From assembly GCA_020629005.1 (NCBI GenBank), contig JAHDEE010000012.1, positions 17,828 through 56,452 of the forward strand: a stretch of 38,625 nucleotides of DNA, given 5' to 3'. Source of the DNA: Chitinophagales bacterium (GTDB lineage Bacteria > Bacteroidota > Bacteroidia > Chitinophagales > UBA2359). The notes under the pieces were generated by a model. That model had not been told where the DNA came from. It saw only the letters and a program-made list of their open reading frames with translations, and did not search any database. The translations under genes were made by a program, and so were the position numbers. This document shows, one piece after another, positions 25,588-34,410 of this stretch (positions within the stretch are counted from its first letter, which is position 1; every line of letters begins with the position of its first letter).

Positions 25588-26367
25588 CTAACTGGCCATC
25601 GCTTCTTTCTTGAGTTGTGTAGCCAGCTGGGGACCAAGAAAGTAATGGTCGATGAGATAGTGGAGTAGATAGATGAGTGGAGTGAGCAAGATCGCGACAA
25701 GGAATTTGTAGATGTAGTTGACGGTACCAATCGCCAGGAAGAGCTTGAACGGCCATTGTTGCGGGCCAAGCACGAAGGCAATGTAGAGCACGACATAACT
25801 ATCCAGGAATTGTGAAATAAAAGTGGAGCCAGTTGCTCTCAGCCATACTTTTCCCTCCCCTGTAAAAGTCTTGATTTTTCGAAAGCTGAAGGCATCGACC
25901 AGCTGTCCGATCAGGAAAGCAATCACCGAGCCTATGATAATCCACATCCCTTGACCAAAAATTGAAGCAAATGCCTTTTGCATGTCGGGAACTCCCTGTT
26001 CTTCGGCAGTGCCGATCCAGAATCCTGCGGGAGCAAGAGCGATAGAAGCGAAGATCATAAAAAAGGCATACACGATCATTGCGATCGCCAGCAAAGAAAG
26101 GAAGCGTACTCCTCGCTGCCCGAAATACTCATTGATGATGTCTGTGAGTACAAACACAACGGGCCATAGAAGTACCCCGGCAGTGAAGTTTAGACTGCCC
26201 GTCTGCCCGAATAAATTCCAATTGAAATCCTCGATTCCAAGGGTCTTTTCCAGGGCAAAAATCTTAATGCCCACTATTTCGGCGAGCAGGCCGTTGGTTA
26301 TTAGCACAGCCGCCAATACGGTAAACAAGATACTGCCTGGACTGAGTGTGCTGTAAGGAGATTTCAT
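25588..26367 (-). CDS. Queuosine-precursor transporter (VUT/YhhQ family)
   Basis: A 259-residue inner-membrane protein with six or seven hydrophobic segments. Family signatures are VFVLTDIINEYFGQRGVR (about residues 72-90) and RATGSTFISQFLDSYVVLYI (about 178-197), both diagnostic of the VUT/YhhQ family that takes up preQ0/preQ1 or queuine for tRNA queuosine. The N-terminus of the form LAAVLITNGLLAEIVGIKIF matches the first helix. No preQ1 riboswitch is evident in the 325 bp upstream, only a -7 box about 55 bp before the start. The structured repeat E2 lies 83 nt past its stop. Confidence 0.9.
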   Translation of the reverse strand: MKSPYSTLSPGSILFTVLAAVLITNGLLAEIVGIKIFALEKTLGIEDFNWNLFGQTGSLNFTAGVLLWPVVFVLTDIINEYFGQRGVRFLSLLAIAMIVYAFFMIFASIALAPAGFWIGTAEEQGVPDMQKAFASIFGQGMWIIIGSVIAFLIGQLVDAFSFRKIKTFTGEGKVWLRATGSTFISQFLDSYVVLYIAFVLGPQQWPFKLFLAIGTVNYIYKFLVAILLTPLIYLLHYLIDHYFLGPQLATQLKKEAMAS

Positions 26368-26419
26368 TGTTAGATTTGCTTCATGCTAAGATAGACACAA
26401 ATCAGCAAATGCTCAAGTG

Positions 26420-26427
26420 CAAAAATA
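26420..26427 (-). promoter_or_regulatory. -7 promoter box for the VUT-family gene
   Basis: On the minus strand TATTTTTG is an exact TAnnTTTG match, 53 bp before the ATG. A TTG lies 15 bp farther upstream, a little closer than the usual -33 spacing. Confidence 0.5.
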
Positions 26428-26520
26428 ATCTTTACTTTATGACAAAAATTATGTGTAGTTGCTTTTGCAGGGCAGCAATGTATTGAGCATTTTTCCAGAT
26501 AAAAGAGAGCGCTCTACTAC

Positions 26521-26574
26521 AAAAAGAAAAGCCCCCCACCATATTTCAGGCGGAGAGCTCTTCAAGGCGGCTTT
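26521..26574 (-). terminator. Probable terminator after the C10 protease gene
   Basis: On the minus strand AAAGCC (26574-26569) pairs with GGCTTT (26533-26528), followed by TTCTTTTT; an inner AGAGCTCT palindrome lies in the loop. It is about 120 bp after the protease stop, and the pairing is modest. The rest of 26368-26692 holds only the VUT promoter. Confidence 0.4.
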
Positions 26575-26692
26575 CTTCCAATTTTGATATGTTCGAGTTA
26601 GATCACCGCATCAATTCATCCTAACTCTGGCGCAATCTACGTATTTAGTTTTAATACACCAAAAACTACTTAAAGAATTGATTAACAATTTT

Positions 26693-29329
26693 TTATTCGG
26701 TCTCAAATAATGCAGAATTTGAATACTCTGTCCAGCCTGAATCACATTGCAACCTTACTTGTACCTGATACAGTGTGCCTGACTGCAAATTGTTGATATA
26801 TCTGTAGTAGTTGCTGGAGACTTCCCCTTCTATCCAATTCGTGGAATTGAAGGCTCGGTACCGGAATTGGTTGTTCGCACCTGCCGGAGTGTTGAAATAA
26901 TACATATAGGCAGAAGTTGCTCCTAATACTTCGGCGCTAAGTGCCGTATCATCTGGAGCATCGCAGGCCGAAGGAGGGATGATCCCTCCTGTGGTAACAA
27001 AAGTTTGACTATCACTGTAACTTCCAAGTCCTCCAGTACAGGAGAATCGAACCTGGAACTCGTAAGTAGTGCCTCCTGACAAGTTGGATAGATATCGGTA
27101 GTAGTTGCTACCGAGATTGGTCTCTGTCCATTCTCCGCTGCCCTGGACTCTGTATCGGAATTGATTACCTGTGGTACCCGAAGGGGTAGGGGTGTATATA
27201 TAGGCGCCGCTGGCCGTAACGGAACTTGTGTAAAGACTTGCTCCGGATACAACTGCGCATTCTCCTTCCTCTTCTCCTGGTCCTTCTCCAGTGGTTGTGA
27301 AAGTAGCTGAGGCGGAGAAATCCGAAAAGCCAGAGCCACATGCTACCCTTGCCTGGAATTCATAAGTGGTGCCTGACATCAGGCCAGACAAATAACGGTA
27401 GTAGCTGCTTGTAACATCGCTGTTGGTCCATGTACTTCCGTCGACCGGCTTATATCTAAACTCGTTGGATACTCCGCTGCTAGCGCCTTGTAAATACACG
27501 TAGGTAGCATTGTCGCCCGTGCTGCTTGTAGTCAATTGAGAAACACTTGGGGCGCTGCAAGTCCCCACTTGCTCGCCCAGTGTGGTAATGCTCAAAGAAG
27601 AGCCGTATGTAGCCCAGTTTCCATTGGAACACATTACCCGGACTTGTATTTCATAGCTTGTGCCTGGCTCCAGCCCTGTAAGATAGGTGTAGTAGTTATT
27701 TCCAATGGAAGTCTCGGTCCATGTGCTGCTTCCTTGCGCCCTATATCTGAACTGGTTGTCTACCGCTCCATTTGGCTGAGGAACATACACGTAACCGGTG
27801 GTATAGCCGATAGAGCTGGTACTGAGCGCAGAGCCCGCCGGAGAATCGCAATTAGGGGTGTTATTCTCTTCACCTGAGGTATTGAAATTGATCAGATTCG
27901 ACCAATCTGACCAGTCGATTTTGGAACAAAGCACCCGAGCTTGGTATTCGTATTCGGTATCCGGACTCAGTCCGCCAAGGTATTGATAGTAATTTTCAGA
28001 CGGGTCAGTGCTGATCCATGCATCGTTGCTGCCTGCTACTCTGTAGCGGAACTGATTCATCACCGGGCCGGCAGCCTGATCGATATAAACATAATTATAG
28101 GTTTCATTTGGAGCGTCATGTCGGATGTGATCCGTTTTTGGTGCCTGGCAGCCATAGGCTGGCACTATACCGTAGACCATGGCTTGCTCATCATAGTAAT
28201 AGACGTCGCTACCAGTGATCTCACCTTCCCAGAAGGTTCCGTTGTCTGTAAACCATCCGTTGTAAGAGCCTCCCCAACCCCAGTTCATGTGCATCAAACC
28301 ATCATCATCGTAACCATCGCAAACCCATTGGTGCCCAGTATTGCCGGTAATTGCCCGTAGTAGCACAGGCTGACCTAAATCCAGCTCGCTACGCAGCTTG
28401 TTAAAATACCATTCGTCGTTGGTATTGACTCTGTACACCCAATCCATGTTGCAATCGTATTTGAGCTTGTTGATCATCATAGAATCAATGACAGAAAGGA
28501 AAGTGGCGGTGTAGAAATCGCTGTAGGCAGTATTGAGGGTAGCACCTGTGTAGTAGAGCAAATCTGCCACAGCCTGATTTGGACCGTTGAGGGTATCCTC
28601 CATTGTACTGTAATCAAAAGTGATCTCGGACAAATCGATGTTAACAGGTCCAAACTGCGGGTCTTCGTAGTCAACATAGCCATTGCCTACCTCCGGGTAT
28701 TGCCAGTAGTAAAGTAACTGACCGACAGCTACCGGTACACAGCCAACAAAAGCATGTCCATTTGGACCGCTGGCGATGGCAGGGCAGGAGCTGTTATAGT
28801 GATCATTTTGGTTCCATCCACTTGTGAGCAAAGGACCAACAGGGGTCTGACGGTAAATACTTGAAGGGTTGAAGTCTTCAGCTGCCAGCTGTGTCCAGCT
28901 CTGCGATACCTTTTTGCCTGCCTTCAGATTCTCTTCGCGGATATGTCTAAGTTTTCGCTTTGTACCTTCCATGTAGATATTGATTCCGTCGTGCAGCTCA
29001 TCCAAATTAACTTCTCCTTCGAAGCCATAAGCCAGCACAGGTGTCATGCGGTCATCGGCGGCAATTAATATGAAGCCTTTGTTATCAAGCTTGAACAAAT
29101 GGGCAACGGCTTCCCCGGAATCGGTAAAAGTGTGTGTATCACTGAAATGGACCTGATCACGGGTCTGCAGCTCACTATTCTTAGTTAATGTGTAGTTTTT
29201 GGCCACCATTGTGGCTTCTTCTAGTCCTATCGATTCTGCCTTCAACGCGGTATTTTGCGTGAAAAGCAATGCTAGTACAAACAGTAATGGCACAAATAGA
29301 ATTCTAGAAGTCTGGGAAAGACATTTCAT
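26693..29329 (-). CDS. C10 (streptopain-like) cysteine protease with five FN3-like repeats
   Basis: An 878-residue exported protein. I start it at ATG 29329, since MKCLSQ plus a hydrophobic stretch makes a normal signal peptide; an in-frame TTG at 29386 would add 19 atypical residues. A propeptide-like region follows, with KGFILIAADDRMTPVLAYGF typical of C10 proteases. The catalytic domain has Cys197 in HAFVGCVPVAVGQLLYYWQY and His333 in GHQWVCDGY, then MNWGWGG. From about residue 394 there are five repeats of 90-100 residues, each starting near a Cys and containing NQFRYR or NEFRYK, YYRYL and T-x-Y-E-x-Q-x-R-x-x-C. These are FN3-like. No type IX sorting domain follows the last repeat. It probably degrades host or environmental protein, or binds surfaces through the repeats. 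Confidence 0.85.
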   Translation of the reverse strand: MKCLSQTSRILFVPLLFVLALLFTQNTALKAESIGLEEATMVAKNYTLTKNSELQTRDQVHFSDTHTFTDSGEAVAHLFKLDNKGFILIAADDRMTPVLAYGFEGEVNLDELHDGINIYMEGTKRKLRHIREENLKAGKKVSQSWTQLAAEDFNPSSIYRQTPVGPLLTSGWNQNDHYNSSCPAIASGPNGHAFVGCVPVAVGQLLYYWQYPEVGNGYVDYEDPQFGPVNIDLSEITFDYSTMEDTLNGPNQAVADLLYYTGATLNTAYSDFYTATFLSVIDSMMINKLKYDCNMDWVYRVNTNDEWYFNKLRSELDLGQPVLLRAITGNTGHQWVCDGYDDDGLMHMNWGWGGSYNGWFTDNGTFWEGEITGSDVYYYDEQAMVYGIVPAYGCQAPKTDHIRHDAPNETYNYVYIDQAAGPVMNQFRYRVAGSNDAWISTDPSENYYQYLGGLSPDTEYEYQARVLCSKIDWSDWSNLINFNTSGEENNTPNCDSPAGSALSTSSIGYTTGYVYVPQPNGAVDNQFRYRAQGSSTWTETSIGNNYYTYLTGLEPGTSYEIQVRVMCSNGNWATYGSSLSITTLGEQVGTCSAPSVSQLTTSSTGDNATYVYLQGASSGVSNEFRYKPVDGSTWTNSDVTSSYYRYLSGLMSGTTYEFQARVACGSGFSDFSASATFTTTGEGPGEEEGECAVVSGASLYTSSVTASGAYIYTPTPSGTTGNQFRYRVQGSGEWTETNLGSNYYRYLSNLSGGTTYEFQVRFSCTGGLGSYSDSQTFVTTGGIIPPSACDAPDDTALSAEVLGATSAYMYYFNTPAGANNQFRYRAFNSTNWIEGEVSSNYYRYINNLQSGTLYQVQVRLQCDSGWTEYSNSALFETE

Positions 29330-29534
29330 GTTCGTAGGTTTGAGTTTGATAAAAGCCGTGGGAGCTTCAACTAGTGAGGTTCGCAATTTCTTTTCTCCCG
29401 AATTTGGCCCATGCGGGCTATTTCAGACGATATTCGACACAGTGCGTAACGCATAATGTTGTCTCAATGTCAGCTCGCATTCATTGTTTCATAGATCATG
29501 GACGATAGTCATGGACATTTAGGAAAGTATAGAC

Positions 29535-29570
29535 AAAAAAAATACCGCAAAAGGCTTCTTTTGCGGTATT
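29535..29570 (-). terminator. Intrinsic terminator, perfect 13-bp stem
   Basis: AATACCGCAAAAG (29541-29553) pairs perfectly with CTTTTGCGGTATT (29558-29570) around GCTT. On the minus strand it is followed by eight or more T. It ends the transcript of the Lys-tailed exported protein. Confidence 0.9.
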
Positions 29571-29615
29571 TCTCGTGATTAGCAATGTACAGCCTTTGAG
29601 ACTGCCTAACATCGT

Positions 29616-30605
29616 CTATTTTCTCTTCTTTTTTTTCTTTTTCTTCTTCTTGCGCTTGCTCTTTCGCTCTCCTCCTGGCTTTGTCGGATTTTCTACGATG
29701 TCCGAATTTTGGACAGTATACACTTTTTCTACATAATTCCACATTCCACCCGAAAACTCGAATCCTTCATAGGTGCCATCCGGTAAATAAGCATGATACA
29801 TGCCTTTTCCTTCCGGTTGAGCCGGAGCAACATGATCATAGATAATCATGTCTTTATCATCATGATAATTCAGGCTAACTGCCCCTTTATTGCTGTATTC
29901 GAGAATAAAGCGATTTTTGATTCCCCGGGTGTCATCTTCAGGTCGCACGACGTCAATAATCGGAGCCCCAAATGTGGGTACCCCATTTTCAAAGTGCAGA
30001 ATATCCATCACCTTTTTTGTACTGATAGGGGTACTGTTCTTCCAGCCGAAGAGGGTGTAAAACTTTTTGCCTCGATGCTCCTTTTCGGTAATTCCGTAGT
30101 ACACGGAGCCGTACCAGTTCTCATTGGTCAACACCTTGTCCTCAGGAAAAGTGATGAGATTGGTGGAATCGCGTAGTGGGTATAGTTCCAGCTTATCAGG
30201 GTTGTTTACCTGAATTGCCCCGTTATAGAGGTAATGGCTTTTGCTGGTGATTTTTTCGGATGGTACATTATCACCCGTGATTTTGTCCTGTTCCCCTGTT
30301 TTTATTAGCCAGGTGATGATTCTAAAAGTACTGTCTGGCGGATAAAGAATAGAAACGTTTTCCTGAATGCCCTTAAAGTTGTAAGCGAAGGAATTCTCCT
30401 TGCGTAAGCCCTGGACAAGTACAGGAATCACTTTGCCGTTCAATTCCAGCTTTTCATCACCAGAAGGCGAGTTGCTGATCTGCTTCCACAGGACCTTTAG
30501 CGAATCTTCGATTTCCGGAAGACTACTTTCACTCAAACTTGATTGACCAAAGGCCAAGGGGGATAACATTGCTATAAGAGCACATAGCAGCAAATGCTTT
30601 TTCAT
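29616..30605 (-). CDS. Exported protein of unknown function with poly-lysine tail
   Basis: A 329-residue protein starting at ATG 30605; the frame extends 33 residues upstream, but the signal peptide MKKHLLLCALIAMLSPLAFG fixes this start (cleavage after AFGQ about residue 21). The mature part has alternating strands and loops (SILYPPDSTFRIITWLIKTG, YHAYLPDGTYEGFEFSGGMW) and no recognised catalytic motif. The sequence ends in 15 residues, nearly all Lys and Arg (KRKKKKKKKKKRK). I do not recognise the family, though similar sequences without a named function occur in Bacteroidota to my memory. A basic tail is also present on the PBP encoded at 19744-22227. It has its own terminator, and upstream lies a divergent 281-bp gap to the PgpH-like gene with no clear promoter. 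Confidence 0.65.
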   Translation of the reverse strand: MKKHLLLCALIAMLSPLAFGQSSLSESSLPEIEDSLKVLWKQISNSPSGDEKLELNGKVIPVLVQGLRKENSFAYNFKGIQENVSILYPPDSTFRIITWLIKTGEQDKITGDNVPSEKITSKSHYLYNGAIQVNNPDKLELYPLRDSTNLITFPEDKVLTNENWYGSVYYGITEKEHRGKKFYTLFGWKNSTPISTKKVMDILHFENGVPTFGAPIIDVVRPEDDTRGIKNRFILEYSNKGAVSLNYHDDKDMIIYDHVAPAQPEGKGMYHAYLPDGTYEGFEFSGGMWNYVEKVYTVQNSDIVENPTKPGGERKSKRKKKKKKKKKRK

Positions 30606-30886
30606 TATATCTATTTTGATTTTCCCAAAAACGAAGCGAAGAGCTCGATTATTATGACTCGAAAGTACAAAGATTTCAAGTATTCTTGCGTCGTAGCCCA
30701 GCACCTCGGCACTTTGCTATGATTGCTTAGCTTGCACTTGGTTTATCCTTGTTTGCTAAAGATTTCGCACGATAATTGATTAATTTGCCGCGCAGTATGT
30801 ATAGGACAAAGGATTTCCAGTCTGGATACAGCCCCAATGATCTTTGAGTAAAAGTAATTTACGGGCAATAAAGAAGAATTCTACCA

Positions 30887-33004
30887 TTGATAAAGCTAGC
30901 CAATACCGTCATTAACAGACACCTTGATATCTTTCGATATCTGCTGGTGGGTGCAGTCATTGTGCTGCTTACCTATATCTATCCTCGCAACAATTTTAAG
31001 TTCGATTACGAGAAAGACAAGCCCTGGCTGCACGAAACCATGTATGCGCCATTTAGCTTTAGTATCAAAAAACCGGTGGAAGAGTTTGAGCGAGAGCAAA
31101 AGGAAGCCACCGAGTCTGTACTGCCGTACTACGACTTTAATCCGGCTGTGATCGTACAAGTCCAGGAGACTTTCAAATCGACCTTGCAAAAGGCGGTTGT
31201 GGAGTATAATCAGATAATCGCTGCTGATACGACCATTGCTGAGCAGAGAGACAGCTTGCTGATCGATCAGCTGAGCTATCTGGAGAAAGGCCAAATGATA
31301 CTGGATGCAATTTATGAGGTAGGTATCCTTGAAAGAGCAGAAGAACACCAGAAGCTGGAATCTGACGCATTGGTAAATATACTTTCCGACACCAATGTTG
31401 GAAGCCTCAAAACCTTTGGCGATTTCTACTCTCTACCCACTGCCTATCAATTTATCGTAGATGAAGTCAGTAAGGAAGATGAAATTCGCAACGCCTTTTT
31501 AGTCTCCCTGGTGGAAAATGTCATACAGCCCAACATTCGTTACAACGAAAAGACCACTAATCAATTTCGAGAAGAAAAAGTACAGGCTATACTTCCTACC
31601 AAGGGAGTAATACAGGAATCCGAAAAAATCATCGATCAGGGTACCAAGGTCACCGAAGAGAAATTTCAGGTTCTGAATTCACTCAGAGAAGAGTATCAAA
31701 AAGGGGAGGAGACCTTTGCTAGCTGGTACAAGACGATGGGTTACTTCCTGATGACCAGCCTGATCATGCTCATCTTCTACTACTACATAAGAACCAGCCA
31801 GTCTCCGGTGTACAAAAGTCTACGAAAGATCACCTTTATCTTTGTCATCATCTTGGTTTTTCAATACCTCATCAGTCTATTGGTTGGTAGTGTAGCGGCC
31901 TCCGATAGAACCTTGCTATATGCCATTCCTTTCTGCATGGTACCGATCATCTTCCGGACCTTTTTTGGTGTACGTCTGGCGCTTTATGGTCATATGATCA
32001 ATACCATGATTTCCACCTTCATCTTGCCCGTTGGGTCCGACTACTTTATCCTGCAACTGCTGGTTGGCTTTGTTGCCATCCTGGCCAATCGAAAGGCCTT
32101 TTATTGGTCCCAGTTTTTCAGGGCAACACTCTATGTGTTCATTGCCTATGGGCTGGGCTATCTGGCCATCTTTCTGATACGTGAAGGCTCGCCCTCCGAA
32201 TTGCAGTTCCTTCCCTTCGGTTGGCTGATGGTCAATGCTTTTCTCGTATTGCTTACCTTCCCCTTGATCCCATTTTTTGAAAAGCTTTTCGGTTTCGTCT
32301 CACATATCACTCTGGTTGAATTGAGCGATCTGAATAACCCGCTACTCAAGGAACTTTCGGTCAAGGCTCCTGGCACCTTTTGGCATTCCATACAAGTTGC
32401 AAATCTGGCTGAAGCCGCCGCTTACGAAGTGGGCGCCGATACGTTGATCACTAAAGTGGGGGCTCTTTACCATGATGTAGGCAAGATGAAAAATCCCATG
32501 TATTTCATCGAAAATCAAAAATCCCAAATTAATCTGCATGATGGTTTGGACTACAAAGACAGCGCTAAAATTATCATTGGCCACGTGATCGATGGTATCG
32601 AAACTGCCAAGACTCAAGGCCTGCCAAATGATATTGTCGATTTTGTCAGAACGCATCACGGTACCACACTAACAGACTACTTCTACAGAAAAGAAGTACA
32701 GGCAAATCCTGATCAAGAGGTCGATCCCAAGCTCTTTCAGTATCCAGGACCCATTCCTTACAGTAAAGAGACAGCACTAGTAATGATTGCAGATTCTTTG
32801 GAAGCTGCCAGCCGTAGTCTCAACAATCCTACACAAGATGATATCGATAACTTGGTCGACGGCATTATACAGCATAAAATTCGGCAACAGCAGTTCGAAA
32901 ATTGCGACCTCTCCTTCAAAGATCTTAAGTTGATTCGCAAGAAGTTCAAGCATCTGCTCAAATCCAATTTCCATGTACGAGTCAAATATCCGGGTTTAAA
33001 TTAG
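30887..33004 (+). CDS. 7TM-HD membrane phosphodiesterase (PgpH-type), TTG start
   Basis: A 705-residue protein with one N-terminal helix (about 18-34), a large extracytoplasmic domain (about 45-275, containing VLPYYDFNPAVI and IIDQGTKVTEEKF, the 7TMR-HDED signature), about seven helices between 283 and 475, and a cytoplasmic HD domain. Metal ligands are His500 in GTFWHSIQVANLAEAAAYEV and His529-Asp530 in ALYHDVGKMKNP. Later motifs are THHGTTLTDYFY and ALVMIADSLEAASRSL. Members such as Listeria PgpH degrade c-di-AMP. Only TTG (30887) can start it, because a TAA lies 18 bp upstream and the first ATG falls at residue 51 after the first helix. The structured repeat E3 starts 38 nt past its stop. 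Confidence 0.92.
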   Translation: MIKLANTVINRHLDIFRYLLVGAVIVLLTYIYPRNNFKFDYEKDKPWLHETMYAPFSFSIKKPVEEFEREQKEATESVLPYYDFNPAVIVQVQETFKSTLQKAVVEYNQIIAADTTIAEQRDSLLIDQLSYLEKGQMILDAIYEVGILERAEEHQKLESDALVNILSDTNVGSLKTFGDFYSLPTAYQFIVDEVSKEDEIRNAFLVSLVENVIQPNIRYNEKTTNQFREEKVQAILPTKGVIQESEKIIDQGTKVTEEKFQVLNSLREEYQKGEETFASWYKTMGYFLMTSLIMLIFYYYIRTSQSPVYKSLRKITFIFVIILVFQYLISLLVGSVAASDRTLLYAIPFCMVPIIFRTFFGVRLALYGHMINTMISTFILPVGSDYFILQLLVGFVAILANRKAFYWSQFFRATLYVFIAYGLGYLAIFLIREGSPSELQFLPFGWLMVNAFLVLLTFPLIPFFEKLFGFVSHITLVELSDLNNPLLKELSVKAPGTFWHSIQVANLAEAAAYEVGADTLITKVGALYHDVGKMKNPMYFIENQKSQINLHDGLDYKDSAKIIIGHVIDGIETAKTQGLPNDIVDFVRTHHGTTLTDYFYRKEVQANPDQEVDPKLFQYPGPIPYSKETALVMIADSLEAASRSLNNPTQDDIDNLVDGIIQHKIRQQQFENCDLSFKDLKLIRKKFKHLLKSNFHVRVKYPGLN

Positions 33005-33042
33005 CAGAGCCCCTTGAAAGAAAACATAATGCTCAATTATTA

Positions 33043-33230
33043 GGAGCGAAATGTTCCTCCACCAATCACTGCCCTTCCCGCTCTTCGTTCCAATTCGCTA
33101 CTGTGCAGCCTGCTACAGCACAGCCACTGCCGTCTCGCCTTTAAGGGCGAGCCAGCATTGGCTGGCTTCCGCCACGGCTGCTCAGCAGCTCATTTCCTCT
33201 TCGATCGGGGCTATTCTGCCACTTTCGTCC
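33043..33230 (+). repeat. Structured dispersed repeat, copy E3
   Basis: It starts TTAGGAGCGAAATG, 38 nt after the PgpH-type gene stop and in the same orientation. Blocks in order: CTTCCCGCTCTTCG, CCGTCTCGCC, GGCGAGCCAGC, CTTCCGCCACGG and GATCGGGGCTATT. Arms GCTACTGTGCAGCC (33097-33110) and GGCTGCTCAGCAGC (33176-33189) pair at 12 of 14 positions, with an inner GCCAGC-ATTG-GCTGGC hairpin (33151-33166). The following 500 bp to the next gene holds only the small repeats listed below. Confidence 0.8.
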
Positions 33231-33499
33231 CTCCTGCAATTTTCGGCAAATTGCAAAGATCAAGGCTTAAATATGCAACAGAGATTAGGATTCGTAGTGT
33301 CGGTTTTTCAATCCCTTTGGAACCAGGGCATCGCTCGCTAAGGTGCAAACGAGATGTTTGGACCTCTAGCTCCCTGCACGAGCTCTTCAAAGCTGCGTGT
33401 GTACATAGTTAAGCTAAAACAGAACAATTTTTTTTAAATTTACGCCTGTAACAAAGTGAAAACGTGGATTTGGGAGCAAATAAATACTACATTAGACAT

Positions 33500-33557
33500 A
33501 TCCGAAAGTGATTACATTGTTAGATAAGGCAGTATTCTAATAAAGCAGTATTCGGAT
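33500..33557. repeat. Direct and inverted repeats upstream of the acyltransferase/oxidase pair
   Basis: GCAGTATTC occurs twice, at 33529-33537 and 33545-33553 (period 16 bp). Flanking these, ATCCGAA (33500-33506) and TTCGGAT (33551-33557) form a 7-bp inverted pair. They lie about 200-260 bp before the acyltransferase start. They may be operator sites; no promoter box is clear. Confidence 0.35.
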
Positions 33558-33759
33558 TTGTGAACTACCCAATAGACTAAACTATCTGGTGACGCCCACT
33601 TACCCTGGGAAAGTTTTACGGTATGTTTATGGTCTCAAGCCAATGGCTGGAAATTTTCTTCGCCAATTTGGTGCACCCATTAGGAAGGGAGAGATCTCGA
33701 CAAGTCCGCTCGACTGTATACGGTTTGAGGAGCAAGACCAGACTTAACCATATCAAGCT

Positions 33760-34410
33760 ATGAGGTATCAGGTGAGCTGTGTCAGGAGCGATGCTGACAT
33801 GGAGCGGGCGCATGCGCTTGCCTCAAGAGTCTACAGGTCATTTGGACTGCTCGGACGTGCACTACCGTTCATCAAAAGTCCTTATGTCACTGTTAGCAAA
33901 CCAGGCGGTGAGATGATCGCATCTATGTCCCTGCAACACAGCCGTAAAATGCTCAATTGTGAGCGAATAATGAAAATAGACCTGCGAGATCATCTCCCGG
34001 TCAACTATTCCCGAGATCGCATCATCGAAGCAGGTCGACTAGGATTGTGCAACTATCAACCGAGAGCACTTCGTCACCTGGCCTGGTACGCTCTGCAATT
34101 AGGTAATTGCTGCTACCAGGAAGCTGCAGGTATGCAAGGTTGGGTCTGCATTAGTGCCGGTGGCTCTCTCGTTGCTCTTCGTAGGCTCGGTCTACAATTG
34201 CATGAGCTGAAGATCCAACTAAAGCCTGAGGTGCATGATGAACTCGAAGTGCTTTCACCGGTATTTTTCGACAGAAATAACTTTCCATCACTATATCTAA
34301 TCGATTGCAAGCAAATGAGATCTGCACTCAATCAGAGAGCGGACTATCTCAGTAAACTGGATATCGACTATGATTCACTGACAGATAGCAATGTACAAGA
34401 ACAGTATTGA
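33760..34410 (+). CDS. GNAT-type acyltransferase, related to autoinducer/N-acyl amino acid synthases
   Basis: A 216-residue protein whose pattern fits the branch of the GNAT fold that includes LuxI, FeeM and the thermostable-hemolysin (T_hemolysin) family. Residues 1-30 look like the opening (DADMERAHALASRVYRSFG); the E-x-x-R/N-like motif IIEAGRLGLCNYQPRAL lies near residues 88-104; helix LAWYALQLGNC follows; and GGSLVALRRLGLQLHEL (about 133-150) matches the RLGL motif after the acyl-CoA-binding beta-bulge. Such enzymes transfer an acyl chain to an amino group. Substrates are unknown. The last 20 bases overlap the flavin oxidase gene, so the two products are probably made together. No acyl carrier protein or ligase is adjacent. 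The family link is from pattern only. Confidence 0.5.
   Translation: MRYQVSCVRSDADMERAHALASRVYRSFGLLGRALPFIKSPYVTVSKPGGEMIASMSLQHSRKMLNCERIMKIDLRDHLPVNYSRDRIIEAGRLGLCNYQPRALRHLAWYALQLGNCCYQEAAGMQGWVCISAGGSLVALRRLGLQLHELKIQLKPEVHDELEVLSPVFFDRNNFPSLYLIDCKQMRSALNQRADYLSKLDIDYDSLTDSNVQEQY

Noticed and set aside
26368-26692. preQ1 riboswitch upstream of the queuosine-precursor transporter
   Set aside because: I looked for the small preQ1 aptamer with its C-rich loop and A-rich tail and found no such fold near the start.
29330-29386. Longer start of the C10 protease
   Set aside because: The extra 19 residues begin at TTG and precede a complete signal peptide that starts at ATG 29329.
29405-29440. 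A fifth repeat copy at a GCGGGCTATTTC stretch
   Set aside because: Only one short block matches. The other blocks and the paired arms are absent, and it lies upstream of a gene rather than downstream.
12830-33230. The structured repeats as integron attC sites
   Set aside because: Sense placement behind genes and variable stems fit, but I see no RYYYAAC/GTTRRRY core sites, the genes are unrelated housekeeping genes facing both ways, and there is no integrase.
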